Origin: Calliopsis andreniformis
Taxonomy: Eukaryota > Arthropoda > Insecta > Hymenoptera > Andrenidae
Assembly (NCBI RefSeq): GCF_051401765.1
Contig: NW_027480423.1
Coordinates: 1,302,001 to 1,366,000, forward strand
Length of the DNA: 64,000 nucleotides
Direction of reading: 5' to 3'
A model generated the notes under the pieces. It was given only the letters and a program-made list of their open reading frames with translations. It searched no databases and had not been told where the DNA came from. The position numbers and the translations under genes were made by a program. Shown piece by piece: positions 49,441 to 62,446 of the stretch (its first letter is position 1; every line of letters begins with the position of its first letter).

Positions 49441-49772
49441 AGATCGAATAGTTAGTGCCTTAGAAGTCAACGCCAGAAGCATAAAATACGATGTAAATAC
49501 AACAGCTCTTCCATCGTATAAAACGAATAATTGCAACCAGTGTGAAAGTAATGGTCATTCCTACGTTCCGAGCACCCTAGGCGTCACTCTAGGGCGTTGC
49601 TCCACCAGATCGAATAGTTAGTGCCTTAGAAGTCAACGCCAGAAGCATAAAATACGATGTAAATACAACAGCTCTTCCATCGTATAAAACGAATAATTGC
49701 AACCAGTGTGAAAGTAATGGTCATTCCTACGTTCCGAGCACCCTAGGCGTCACTCTAGGGCGTTGCTCCACC
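49441..49772 (+). repeat. Exact tandem duplication of one monomer
   Basis: 49,441-49,606 and 49,607-49,772 are identical over all 166 bases as I read them. Each starts AGATCGAATAGTTAGTGCC and ends GGGCGTTGCTCCACC. The related region at 44.46-44.63 kb has only one such monomer, so the duplication arose within the lineage of the 6,808-bp unit. The pair recurs at 56,249-56,580, so it is older than the duplication of that unit. Confidence 0.9.
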
Positions 49773-52700
49773 ACATCTAATAGCTACGGCCTTAGAAGTC
49801 AACGCCAGAGGCATAAAGTACAATATATATACAACAGCGTTTCCATCGTATAAAACGAATAATTGCAACCAGTGTGAAAGTTATGGTCATTTCTACATTC
49901 CGAGCAACCTAGGATTCACTCTAGGGCGTTGCTCCACCAGATCGAATAGTTAGGTCCTTAGAAGTAAACGCCAGAAGCATAAAATACAATATAAATACAA
50001 CAGTTTGTCCATCGTATAAAACGAATACTTGCAACCAGTATGAAACTTATGGTCATTTCTACTTTCCGAGCAAGTTAGGCACCACCCAAGGGCGTTGCTC
50101 CAACAGATTGAATGGTTAGGGCCTTAGAAGTCAACGCCCGAACCATAAAATGCAATAAAAATACAACAGTGTTTCGATCGTATAAAACGAATAATTGCAA
50201 CCAGTATGAAACTTATGGTCATTTCTACTTTCCGTGCAAGCTAGGCTTCACCATAGGGCGTTGCTCCACCAGATAGAATAGTTAGTGCCTTAGAAGTCAA
50301 CGCCAGAGGCATAAAGTACAATATAAATACAACAGCGTTTCCATCGTCTAAAACGAATAATTGCAACCAGTGTGAAAGTTATGGTCATTTCTACATTCCG
50401 AGCAACCTAGGATTCACTCTAGTGCGTTGCTCCACCAGATCGAATAGTTAGGTCCTTAGAAGTCAACGCCAGAAGCATAAAATACAATATAAATACAACA
50501 GCTTTTCCATCGTATAAAACGGATAACTGCAACCAGTATGAAACTTATGGTCATTTCTACTTTCCGAGCAACCTAGGCTTCACGCTAGGGCGCTGCTCCA
50601 ACAGATTGAATAGCTAGGGCCTTAGAAGTCAACGCCCGAACCATAAAATACAAAAAAAATACAACACTGCTTCCATCATATAACAGGAATAATTGCAACC
50701 ACTTTGAAAGTGATGGCCAATTCTACGTTCCGGGCAACCTTGGCTTCACACTATTGCGTTGCTCCACCAGATCGAATAGTTAGTGCCTTAGAAGTCAACG
50801 CCAGATGCATAAAATACAATATAAATACAACAGTTTTTGCATCGTATAAAACAAATAATTGCAACCAGTATGAAACTTATGGTCATTTCTACTTTCCGAG
50901 CAACCTAGGGCTCACCCTAGGGCGTTGCTCCAACGGATTGAATAGTTAGGGCCTTAGAAGTCAACGCCCGAACCATAAAATGCAAAACAAATACAACAGC
51001 GTTTCCATCGTATAAAACGAATAATTGCAACAAGTGTGAATGTTATGGTCATTTCTACATTCCGGAAAACCTAGGCTTCACTCTAGGGCGTTGCTCCACC
51101 AGATAGAATAGTTAGTGCCTTAGAAGTCAACGCCAGAGGCATAAAGTACAATATAAATACAACAGCGTTTCCATCGTCTAAAACGAATAATTGCAACCAG
51201 TGTGAAAGTTATGGTCATTTCTACATTCCGAGCAACCTAGGACTCACTCTAGGGCGTTGCTCCACCAGATCGAATAGTTAGGTCCTTAGAAGTAAACGCC
51301 AGAAGCATAAAATACGATATAAATACAACAGCTTTTGCATCGTATAAAACGAATAATTGCAACCAGTGTGAAAGTAATGGTCATTTCTACGTTCCGAGCA
51401 CCCTAGGCGTCACTCTAGGGCGTTGCTCCACCACATCTAATAGCAATGGCCTTAGAAGTCAACGCCAGAGGCATAAAGTACAATATAAATACAACAGCGT
51501 TTCACATCGTATAAAACGAATAATTGCAACCAGTGTGAAAGCTATGGTCATTTCTACATTCCGAGCAACCTAGGATTCACTCTAGGGCGTTGCTCCACCA
51601 GATCGAATATTTAGGTCCTTAGACGTAAACGACAGAAGCATAAAATACGATATATATACAACAGCATTTCCATCGTATAAAACGAATAATTGCATCCAGT
51701 GTGAAAGTTATGGTCATTTCTACATTCCGAGCAACCTAGGATTCCCTCTAGTGCTTTGCTCCACCAGATAGAATAGTTAGTGCCTTAGAAGTAAACGACA
51801 GAAGCATAAAATACGATATAAATACAACAGCTTTTCCATCGTATAAAACGAATAATTGCAACCAGTGTGAAAGTAATGGTCATTTCTACGTTCCGAGCAC
51901 CCTAGGCGTCACTCTAGGGCGTTGCTCCACCACATCTAATAGCTATGGCCTTAGAAGTCAACGCCAGAGGCATAAAGTACAATATAAATACAACAGCGTT
52001 TCCATCGTATAAAACGAATAATTGCAACCAGTGTGAAAGTTATGGTCATTTCTACATTCCGAGCAACCTAGGATTCACTTTAGGGCGTTGCTCCACCAGG
52101 TCGAATAGTTAGGTCCTTAGAAGTAAACGCCAGCAGCATAAAATACGATATAAATACAACAGCTTTTCCATCGTATAAAAGGAATAATTGCAAACAGTGT
52201 GAAAGTAATGGTCATTTCTACGTTCCGGGCAAGCTAGGCTTCACCCTAGGCTGTTGTTCCACCAGATCAAATAGTTAGGGCCTAAGAAGTGAACGCCAGA
52301 AGCATAAAATGCAATAAAAATACAACAGCTTTTCCATCGTATAAAACGAATAATTGCAACCAGTATGAAACTTATGGTCATTTCTACTTTCCGAGCAACC
52401 TAGGCTTCACCCTAGGGCGTTGCTCCAACTGATTGAATAGTTAGGGCCTTAGAAGTCAACGCCCAAAGCATAAAATGCAATAAAAATACAACAGCTTTTC
52501 CATCGTATAAAACGAATAATTGCAACCAGTATGAAACTTATTGTCATTTCTACTTTCCGAGCAGCCTAGGCTTCACCCTAGGGCGTTGCTCCAACATATT
52601 GAATAGTTAGGGCCTTAGAAGTCTACGACCGAACCATAAAATACAAAAAAAATGCAACAGTGTTTCCATCATATAACAGGAATAATTTCGACCTGTTTGA

Positions 52701-53313
52701 AGATGATGGCCAATTCTACGTTCCGGGCAACCTAGGCTTCACTCTAGGGCGTTGCTCCACCAGATCGAATAGTTAGTGCCTTAGAAGTCAACGCCAGAAG
52801 CATAAAATACGATGTAAATACAACAGCTCTTCCATCGTATAAAACGAATAATTGCAACCAGTGTGAAAGTAATGGTCATTCCTACGTTCCGAGCACCCTA
52901 GGCGTCACTCTAGGGCGTTCCTCCACCACATCTAATAGCTACGGCCTTAGAAGTCAACGCCAGAGGCATAAAGTACAATATATATACAACGGCGTTTCCA
53001 TCGTATAAAACGAATAATTGCAACCAGTGTGAAAGTTATGGTCATTTCTACATTCCGAGCAACCTAGGATTCACTCTAGGGCGTTGCTCCACCAGATCGA
53101 ATAGTTAGGTCCTTAGAAGTAAACGCCAGAAGCATAAAATACGATATAAATACAACAGCTTTTCCATTGTATAAAAGGAATAATTGCAAACAGTGTGAAA
53201 GTAATGGTCATTTCTACGTTCCAGGCAAGCTAGGCTTCACCCTAGGGCGTTGCTCCAACTGATTGAATAGTTAGGGCCTTAGAAGTCAACGCCCGAAGCA
53301 TAAAATGCAATAA

Positions 53314-56300
53314 AAATACAACAGTGTTTCCATCGTATAAAACGAATAATTGCAACCAGTATGAAACTTATGGTCATTTCTACTTTCCGAGCAAGCTAGG
53401 CTTCACCCTAGGGCGTTCCTCCAACAGATTGAATAGTTAGGACCTTAGAAGTGAACGCCCGAACCATAAAATGCAAAAAAAATACAACAGTGTTTCCATC
53501 ATATAACAGGAATAATTGCAACCAGTTTGAAAGTGATGGACAATTCTACGTTCCGGGCAAACTAGGCTTCTATCTAGGGCGTTGCTCCACCAGATCGAAT
53601 AGATAGTGCCTTAGAAGTCAACGCCAGAAGCATAAAATACAATATAAATACAACAGTTTTTCCATCGTATAAAACGAATAATTGCAACCAGTATGAAACT
53701 TATGGTCATTTCTACTTTCCGAGCAACCTAGGCTTCACCCTAGGGCCTTGCTCCAACAGATTGAATAGTTAGGGCCTTAGAAGTCAAAGCCCGAACCATA
53801 AAATGCAAAAAAAATACAACAGCGTTACCATCATATAACAGGAATAATTGCGACCAATTAGGAAAGTGATGGCCAATTCTACGTTCCGGGCAACCTAGGC
53901 TTCACTCTAGGGCGTTGCTCCAACAGATTGAATAGTTAGGACCTTAGAAGTGAACGGCCGAACCATAAAATGCAAAAAAAATACAACAGTGTTTCCATCA
54001 TATAACAGGAATAATTTCGACCAGTTTGAAAGTGATGGCCAATTCTACGTTCCGGGCAACCTAGGCTTCACTCTAGGGCGTTGCTCCACCAGATCGAATA
54101 GTTAGTGCCTTAGAAGTCAACGCCAGAAGCATAAAATACAATATAAATACAACAGTTTTTCCATCGTATGAAACAAATAATTGCAACCAGTATGAAACAT
54201 ATGGTTATTTCTACTTTCCGAGCAACCTAGGCTTCACCCTAGGGCGTTCGTCCAACGGATTGAATAGCTACGGCCTTAGAAGTCAACGCCCGAACCATAA
54301 AATGCAAAAAAAATACAACAGTGTTTCCATCATATAACAAAAATAATTGCAACCAGTTTGAAAGTGATGGCCAATTCTACGTTCCGGGCAACCTAGGTTT
54401 CACTCCAGTGCGTTGCTCCACCAGGCCGAATGGTTACGGCCTAAGAACTCAACGCCAGAAGCATAAAATACGATATAAACACAACAGCTTTTCCATCGTA
54501 TAAAACGAATAATTGCAACCAGTATGAAACTTATGTTCATTTCTACTTTCCGAGCAAGCTAGGCTTCACCCTAGGGCGTTGCTCCAACAGATTGATTAGT
54601 TAGGGCCTTAGAAGACAACGCCCGAAGCATAAAATGCAATTAAAATACAACAGTGTTTCCATCATATAACAGGAATAATTGCAACCAGTTTGAAAGTGAT
54701 GGCCAATTCTACGTTCCGGGAAACCTAGGCTTCACTCTAGGGCGTTGCTCCACCAGATCGAATAGTTAGTGCCTTAGAAGTCAACGCCAGAAGCATAAAA
54801 TACGATATAAATACAACAGCTTTTCCATCGTATAAAAGGATTAATTGCAACCAGTTTGAACGTGATGGTCATTTCTCCTTTCCGGGCAACCTAGGCTTCA
54901 CTCTAGGGCGTTGCTCCACCAGATCGAATAGTTAGTGCCTTAGAAGTCAACGCCAGAAGCATAAAATACGATATAAATACAACAGCTTTTCCATCGTATA
55001 AAAGGATTAATTGCATCCAGTGTGAAAGTTATGGTCATTTCTACATTCCGAGCAACCTACGATTCCCTCTAGTGCGTTGCTCCACCAGATAGAATAGTTA
55101 GTGCCTTAGAAGTCAACGCCAGAGGCATAAAATACAATATAAATACAACAGTCTTTCCATCGTATAAAACGAATAATTGCAACCAGTATGAAACTTATGG
55201 TCATTTCTACTTTTCGAGCAAGTTAGGCTTCACCCTAGGGCGTTGCTCCAACAGATTGAATGGTTAGGGCCTTAGAAGTCAACGCCCGAAGCATAAAATG
55301 CAATAAAAATACAACAGTGTTTCCATCGTATAAAACGAATAATTGCAACCAGTATGAAACTTATGGTCATTTCTACTTTCCGAGCAAGCTAGGATTCACC
55401 ATAGGGCGTTGCTCCACCAGATAGAATAGTTAGTGCCTTAGAAGTCAACGCCAGAGGCATAAAGTACAACATAAATACAACAGCGTTTCCATTGTCTAAA
55501 ACGAATAATTGCAACCAGTGTGAAAGTTATGGTCATTTCTATATTCCGAGCAACCTAGGATTCACTCTAGGGCGTTGCTCCACCAGATCGAATAGTTAGG
55601 TCCTTAGAAGTAAACGCCAGAAGCATAAAATACGATATAAATACAACAGCTTTTCCATCGTATAAAACGAATAATTGCAACCAGTGTGAAAGTAATGGTC
55701 ATTGCTACGTTCCGAGCACCCTAGGCGTCACTCTAGGGCGTTGCTCCACCACATCTAATAGCTATGGCCTTAGAAGTCAACGCCAGAGGCATAAAGTACA
55801 ATATAAATACAACAGCGTTTCCATGGTATAAAACGAATAATTGCAACCAGTGTGAAGGTTATGGTCATTTCTACATTCCGAGCAACCTAGGATTCACTCT
55901 AGGGCGTTGCTCCACCAGATCGAATAGTTAGGTCCTTAGAAGTAAACGACAGAAGCATAAAATACGATATAAATACAACAGCATTTCCATCGTATAAAAC
56001 GAATAATTGCAACCAGTATGAAACTTATGGTCATTTCTACTTTCCGAGCAACCTAGGCTTCACCCTAGGGCGCTGCTCCAACAGATTGAATAGTTAGGGC
56101 CTTAGAAGTCAACGCCCGAACCATAAAATGCAAAAAAAATACAACACTGTTTCCATCATATAACAGGAATAATTTCGACCAGTTTGAAAGTGATGGCCAA
56201 TTCTACGTTCCGGGCAACCTAGGCTTCACTCTAGGGCGTTGCTCCACCAGATCGAATAGTTAGTGCCTTAGAAGTCAACGCCAGAAGCATAAAATACGAT

Positions 56301-59300
56301 GTAAATACAACAGCTCTTCCATCGTATAAAACGAATAATTGCAACCAGTGTGAAAGTAATGGTCATTCCTACGTTCCGAGCACCCTAGGCGTCACTCTAG
56401 GGCGTTGCTCCACCAGATCGAATAGTTAGTGCCTTAGAAGTCAACGCCAGAAGCATAAAATACGATGTAAATACAACAGCTCTTCCATCGTATAAAACGA
56501 ATAATTGCAACCAGTGTGAAAGTAATGGTCATTCCTACGTTCCGAGCACCCTAGGCGTCACTCTAGGGCGTTGCTCCACCACATCTAATAGCTACGGCCT
56601 TAGAAGTCAACGCCAGAGGCATAAAGTACAATATATATACAACAGCGTTTCCATCGTATAAAACGAATAATTGCAACCAGTGTGAAAGTTATGGTCATTT
56701 CTACATTCCGAGCAACCTAGGATTCACTCTAGGGCGTTGCTCCACCAGATCGAATAGTTAGGTCCTTAGAAGTAAACGCCAGAAGCATAAAATACAATAT
56801 AAATACAACAGTTTGTCCATCGTATAAAACGAATACTTGCAACCAGTATGAAACTTATGGTCATTTCTACTTTCCGAGCAAGTTAGGCACCACCCAAGGG
56901 CGTTGCTCCAACAGATTGAATGGTTAGGGCCTTAGAAGTCAACGCCCGAACCATAAAATGCAATAAAAATACAACAGTGTTTCGATCGTATAAAACGAAT
57001 AATTGCAACCAGTATGAAACTTATGGTCATTTCTACTTTCCGTGCAAGCTAGGCTTCACCATAGGGCGTTGCTCCACCAGATAGAATAGTTAGTGCCTTA
57101 GAAGTCACCGCCAGAGGCATAAAGTACAATATAAATACAACAGCGTTTCCATCGTCTAAAACGAATAATTGCAACCAGTGTGAAAGTTATGGTCATTTCT
57201 ACATTCCGAGCAACCTAGGATTCACTCTAGTGCGTTGCTCCACCAGATCGAATAGTTAGGTCCTTAGAAGTCAACGCCAGAAGCATAAAATACAATATAA
57301 ATACAACAGCTTTTCCATCGTATAAAACGGATAACTGCAACCAGTATGAAACTTATGGTCATTTCTACTTTCCGAGCAACCTAGGCTTCACGCTAGGGCG
57401 CTGCTCCAACAGATTGAATAGCTAGGGCCTTAGAAGTCAACGCCCGAACCATAAAATACAAAAAAAATACAACACTGCTTCCATCATATAACAGGAATAA
57501 TTGCAACCACTTTGAAAGTGATGGCCAATTCTACGTTCCGGGCAACCTTGGCTTCACACTATTGCGTTGCTCCACCAGATCGAATAGTTAGTGCCTTAGA
57601 AGTCAACGCCAGATGCATAAAATACAATATAAATACAACAGTTTTTGCATCGTATAAAACAAATAATTGCAACCAGTATGAAACTTATGGTCATTTCTAC
57701 TTTCCGAGCAACCTAGGGCTCACCCTAGGGCGTTGCTCCAACGGATTGAATAGTTAGGGCCTTAGAAGTCAACGCCCGAACCATAAAATGCAAAACAAAT
57801 ACAACAGCGTTTCCATCGTATAAAACGAATAATTGCAACAAGTGTGAATGTTATGGTCATTTCTACATTCCGGAAAACCTAGGCTTCACTCTAGGGCGTT
57901 GCTCCACCAGATAGAATAGTTAGTGCCTTAGAAGTCAACGCCAGAGGCATAAAGTACAATATAAATACACCAGCGTTTCCATCGTCTAAAACGAATAATT
58001 GCAACCAGTGTGAAAGTTATGGTCATTTCTACATTCCGAGCAACCTAGGACTCACTCTAGGGCGTTGCTCCACCAGATCGAATAGTTAGGTCCTTAGAAG
58101 TAAACGCCAGAAGCATAAAATACGATATAAATACAACAGCTTTTGCATCGTATAAAACGAATAATTGCAACCAGTGTGAAAGTAATGGTCATTTCTACGT
58201 TCCGAGCACCCTAGGCGTCACTCTAGGGCGTTGCTCCACCACATCTAATAGCAATGGCCTTAGAAGTCAACGCCAGAGGCATAAAGTACAATATAAATAC
58301 AACAGCGTTTCACATCGTATAAAACGAATAATTGCAACCAGTGTGAAAGTTATGGTCATTTCTACATTCCGAGCAACCTAGGATTCACTCTAGGGCGTTG
58401 CTCCACCAGATCGAATATTTAGGTCCTTAGACGTAAACGACAGAAGCATAAAATACGATATATATACAACAGCATTTCCATCGTATAAAACGAATAATTG
58501 CATCCAGTGTGAAAGTTATGGTCATTTCTACATTCCGAGCAACCTAGGATTCCCTCTAGTGCTTTGCTCCACCAGATAGAATAGTTAGTGCCTTAGAAGT
58601 AAACGACAGAAGCATAAAATACGATATAAATACAACAGCTTTTCCATCGTATAAAACGAATAATTGCAACCAGTGTGAAAGTAATGGTCATTTCTACGTT
58701 CCGAGCACCCTAGGCGTCACTCTAGGGCGTTGCTCCACCACATCTAATAGCTATGGCCTTAGAAGTCAACGCCAGAGGCATAAAGTACAATATAAATACA
58801 ACAGCGTTTCCATCGTATAAAACGAATAATTGCAACCAGTGTGAAAGTTATGGTCATTTCTACATTCCGAGCAACCTAGGATTCACTTTAGGGCGTTGCT
58901 CCACCAGGTCGAATAGTTAGGTCCTTAGAAGTAAACGCCAGCAGCATAAAATACGATATAAATACAACAGCTTTTCCATCGTATAAAAGGAATAATTGCA
59001 AACAGTGTGAAAGTAATGGTCATTTCTACGTTCCGGGCAAGCTAGGCTTCACCCTAGGCTGTTGTTCCACCAGATCAAATAGTTAGGGCCTAAGAAGTGA
59101 ACGCCAGAAGCATAAAATGCAATAAAAATACAACAGCTTTTCCATCGTATAAAACGAATAATTGCAACCAGTATGAAACTTATGGTCATTTCTACTTTCC
59201 GAGCAACCTAGGCTTCACCCTAGGGCGTTGCTCCAACTGATTGAATAGTTAGGGCCTTAGAAGTCAACGCCCAAAGCATAAAATGCAATAAAAATACAAC

Positions 59301-60121
59301 AGCTTTTCCATCGTATAAAACGAATAATTGCAACCAGTATGAAACTTATTGTCATTTCTACTTTCCGAGCAGCCTAGGCTTCACCCTAGGGCGTTGCTCC
59401 AACATATTGAATAGTTAGGGCCTTAGAAGTCTACGACCGAACCATAAAATACAAAAAAAATGCAACAGTGTTTCCATCATATAACAGGAATAATTTCGAC
59501 CTGTTTGAAGATGATGGCCAATTCTACGTTCCGGGCAACCTAGGCTTCACTCTAGGGCGTTGCTCCACCAGATCGAATAGTTAGTGCCTTAGAAGTCAAC
59601 GCCAGAAGCATAAAATACGATGTAAATACAACAGCTCTTCCATCGTATAAAACGAATAATTGCAACCAGTGTGAAAGTAATGGTCATTCCTACGTTCCGA
59701 GCACCCTAGGCGTCACTCTAGGGCGTTCCTCCACCACATCTAATAGCTACGGCCTTAGAAGTCAACGCCAGAGGCATAAAGTACAATATATATACAACGG
59801 CGTTTCCATCGTATAAAACGAATAATTGCAACCAGTGTGAAAGTTATGGTCATTTCTACATTCCGAGCAACCTAGGATTCACTCTAGGGCGTTGCTCCAC
59901 CAGATCGAATAGTTAGGTCCTTAGAAGTAAACGCCAGAAGCATAAAATACGATATAAATACAACAGCTTTTCCATTGTATAAAAGGAATAATTGCAAACA
60001 GTGTGAAAGTAATGGTCATTTCTACGTTCCAGGCAAGCTAGGCTTCACCCTAGGGCGTTGCTCCAACTGATTGAATAGTTAGGGCCTTAGAAGTCAACGC
60101 CCGAAGCATAAAATGCAATAA
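53314..60121 (+). repeat. 6,808-bp higher-order repeat, copy 2 (41 monomers)
   Basis: This is the second full copy, at an offset of exactly 6,808 bp throughout. Private changes relative to copy 1 include GAATAGCTACGGCC near 54,264, AGTCACCGCC near 57,104 and ATACACCAGCG near 57,965. Copy 1 instead has GCAACGTTCCCAGCACC near 48,896 and GTGAAAGCTATGG near 51,535. Confidence 0.93.
56249..56580 (+). repeat. Exact monomer duplication in copy 2 of the 6,808-bp repeat
   Basis: This is the counterpart of 49,441-49,772, displaced by exactly 6,808 bp, with units 56,249-56,414 and 56,415-56,580. The two units are still alike in both copies of the large repeat, which suggests recent origin or continued correction. 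Confidence 0.88.
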
Positions 60122-62446
60122 AAATACAACAGTGTTTCCATCGTATAAAACGAATAATTGCAACCAGTATGAAACTTATGGTCATTTCTACTTTCCGAGC
60201 AAGCTAGGCTTCACCCTAGGGCGTTCCTCCAACAGATTGAATAGTTAGGACCTTAGAAGTGAACGCCCGAACCATAAAATGCAAAAAAAATACAACAGTG
60301 TTTCGATCATATAACAGGAATAATTGCAACCAGTTTGAAAGTGATGGACAATTCTACGTTCCGGGCAAACTAGGCTTCTATCTAGGGCGTTGCTCCACCA
60401 GATCGAATAGATAGTGCCTTAGAAGTCAACGCCAGAAGCATAAAATACAATATAAATACAACAGTTTTTCCATCGTATAAAACGAATAATTGCAACCAGT
60501 ATGAAACTTATGGTCATTTCTACTTTCCGAGCAACCTAGGCTTCACCCTAGGGCCTTGCTCCAACAGATTGAATAGTTAGGGCCTTAGAAGTCAAAGCCC
60601 GAACCATAAAATGCAAAAAAAATACAACAGCGTTACCATCATATAACAGGAATAATTGCGACCAATTAGGAAAGTGATGGCCAATTCTACGTTCCGGGCA
60701 ACCTAGGCTTCACTCTAGGGCGTTGCTCCAACAGATTGAATAGTTAGGACCTTAGAAGTGAACGGCCGAACCATAAAATGCAAAAAAAATACAACAGTGT
60801 TTCCATCATATAACAGGAATAATTTCGACCAGTTTGAAAGTGATGGCCAATTCTACGTTCCGGGCAACCTAGGCTTCACTCTAGGGCGTTGCTCCACCAG
60901 ATCGAATAGTTAGTGCCTTAGAAGTCAACGCCAGAAGCATAAAATACAATATAAATACAACAGTTTTTCCATCGTATGAAACAAATAATTGCAACCAGTA
61001 TGAAACATATGGTTATTTCTACTTTCCGAGCAACCTAGGCTTCACCCTAGGGCGTTCGTCCAACGGATTGAATAGTTAGGGCCTTAGAAGTCAACGCCCG
61101 AACCATAAAATGCAAAAAAAATACATCAGTGTTTCCATCATATAACAAAAATAATTGCAACCAGTTTGAAAGTGATGGCCAATTCTACGTTCCGGGCAAC
61201 CTAGGTTTCACTCCAGTGCGTTGCTCCACCAGGCCGAATGGTTACGGCCTAAGAACTCAACGCCAGAAGCATAAAATACGATATAAACACAACAGCTTTT
61301 CCATCGTATAAAACGAATAATTGCAACCAGTATGAAACTTATGTTCATTTCTACTTTCCGAGCAAGCTAGGCTTCACCCTAGGGCGTTGCTCCAACGGAT
61401 TGAATAGTTAGGGCCTTAGAACTCAACGCCCGAACCATAAAATGCAAAACAAATACAACAGCGTTTCCATCGTATAAAACGAATAATTGCAACAAGTGTG
61501 AATGTTATGGTCACTTCTACATTCCGAAAAACCTAGGCTTCACTCTAGGGCGTTGCTCCACCAGATCGAATAGTTAGTGCCTTAGAAGTCAACACCAGAA
61601 GCATAAAATACAATATAAATACAACAGCTTTTCCATCGTATAAAACGAATAATTGCAACCAGTATGGAACATATTGTCATTTCTACTTTCCGAGCAGCCT
61701 AGGCTTCACCCTAGGGCGTTGCTCCAACATATTGAATAGTTAGGGCCTTAGAAGTCTACGACCGAACCATAAAATACAAAAAAAATGCAACAGTGTTTTC
61801 ATCATATAACAGGAATAATTTCGACCTGTTTGAAGATGATGGCCAATTCTACGTTCCGGGCAACCTAGGCTTCACTCTAGGGCGTTGCTCCACCAGATCG
61901 AATAGTTAGTGCCTTAGAAGTCAACGCCAGAAGCATAAAATACGATGTAAATACAACAGCTCTTCCATCGTATAAAACGAATAATTGCAACCAGTGTGAA
62001 AGTAATGGTCATTCCTACGTTCCGAGCACCCTAGGCGTCACTCTAGGGCGTTCCTCCACCACATCTAATAGCTACGGCCTTAGAAGTCAACGCCAGAGGC
62101 ATAAAGTACAATATATATACAACGGCGTTTCCATCGTATAAAACGAATAATTGCAACCAGTGTGAAAGTTATGGTCATTTCTACAATCCGAGCAACCTAG
62201 GATTCACTCTAGGGCGTTGCTCCACCAGATCGAATAGTTAGGTCCTTAGAAGTAAACGCCAGAAGCATAAAATACGATATAAATACAACAGCTTTTCCAT
62301 TGTATAAAAGGAATAATTGCAAACAGTGTGAAAGTAATGGTCATTTCTACGTTCCAGGCAAGCTAGGCTTCACCCTAGGGCGTTGCTCCAACTGATTGAA
62401 TAGTTAGGGCCTTAGAAGTCAACGCCCGAAGCATAAAATGCAATAA
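60122..62446 (+). repeat. Extra 14-monomer unit between 6,808-bp copies (2,325 bp)
   Basis: The first half repeats the start of copy 2. At about 61,395 the sequence then follows the 37.5-38.5 kb form (CAACGGATTGAATAG, TAGAACTCAACG, CAAAACAAATACAACAGCG), not the CAACAGATTGATTAG and CAATTAAAATAC form of copies 1 and 2. After 2,325 bp the start of the 6,808-bp unit appears again. The result is an additional 14-monomer unit of the same kind as 35.9-40.5 kb. Confidence 0.85.

Larger units (their letters stand above)
46506..53313 (+). repeat. 6,808-bp higher-order repeat, copy 1 (41 monomers)
   Basis: This 41-monomer unit (41 x 166 + 2) repeats in full at 53,314-60,121. The two extra bases are in the GCGACCAATTAGGAAAG monomer (47,042) and the GTTTCACATCG monomer (about 51,500). 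The unit is itself composite. It begins with part of the 14-monomer unit, then a piece resembling 48.0-48.2 kb material, then copies of the 43.2-44.6, 30-33 and 33 kb regions, and ends in 14-monomer-type sequence. Fewer than 20 substitutions against copy 2 were noticed by eye, and most lie in the first kilobase. Confidence 0.93.
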
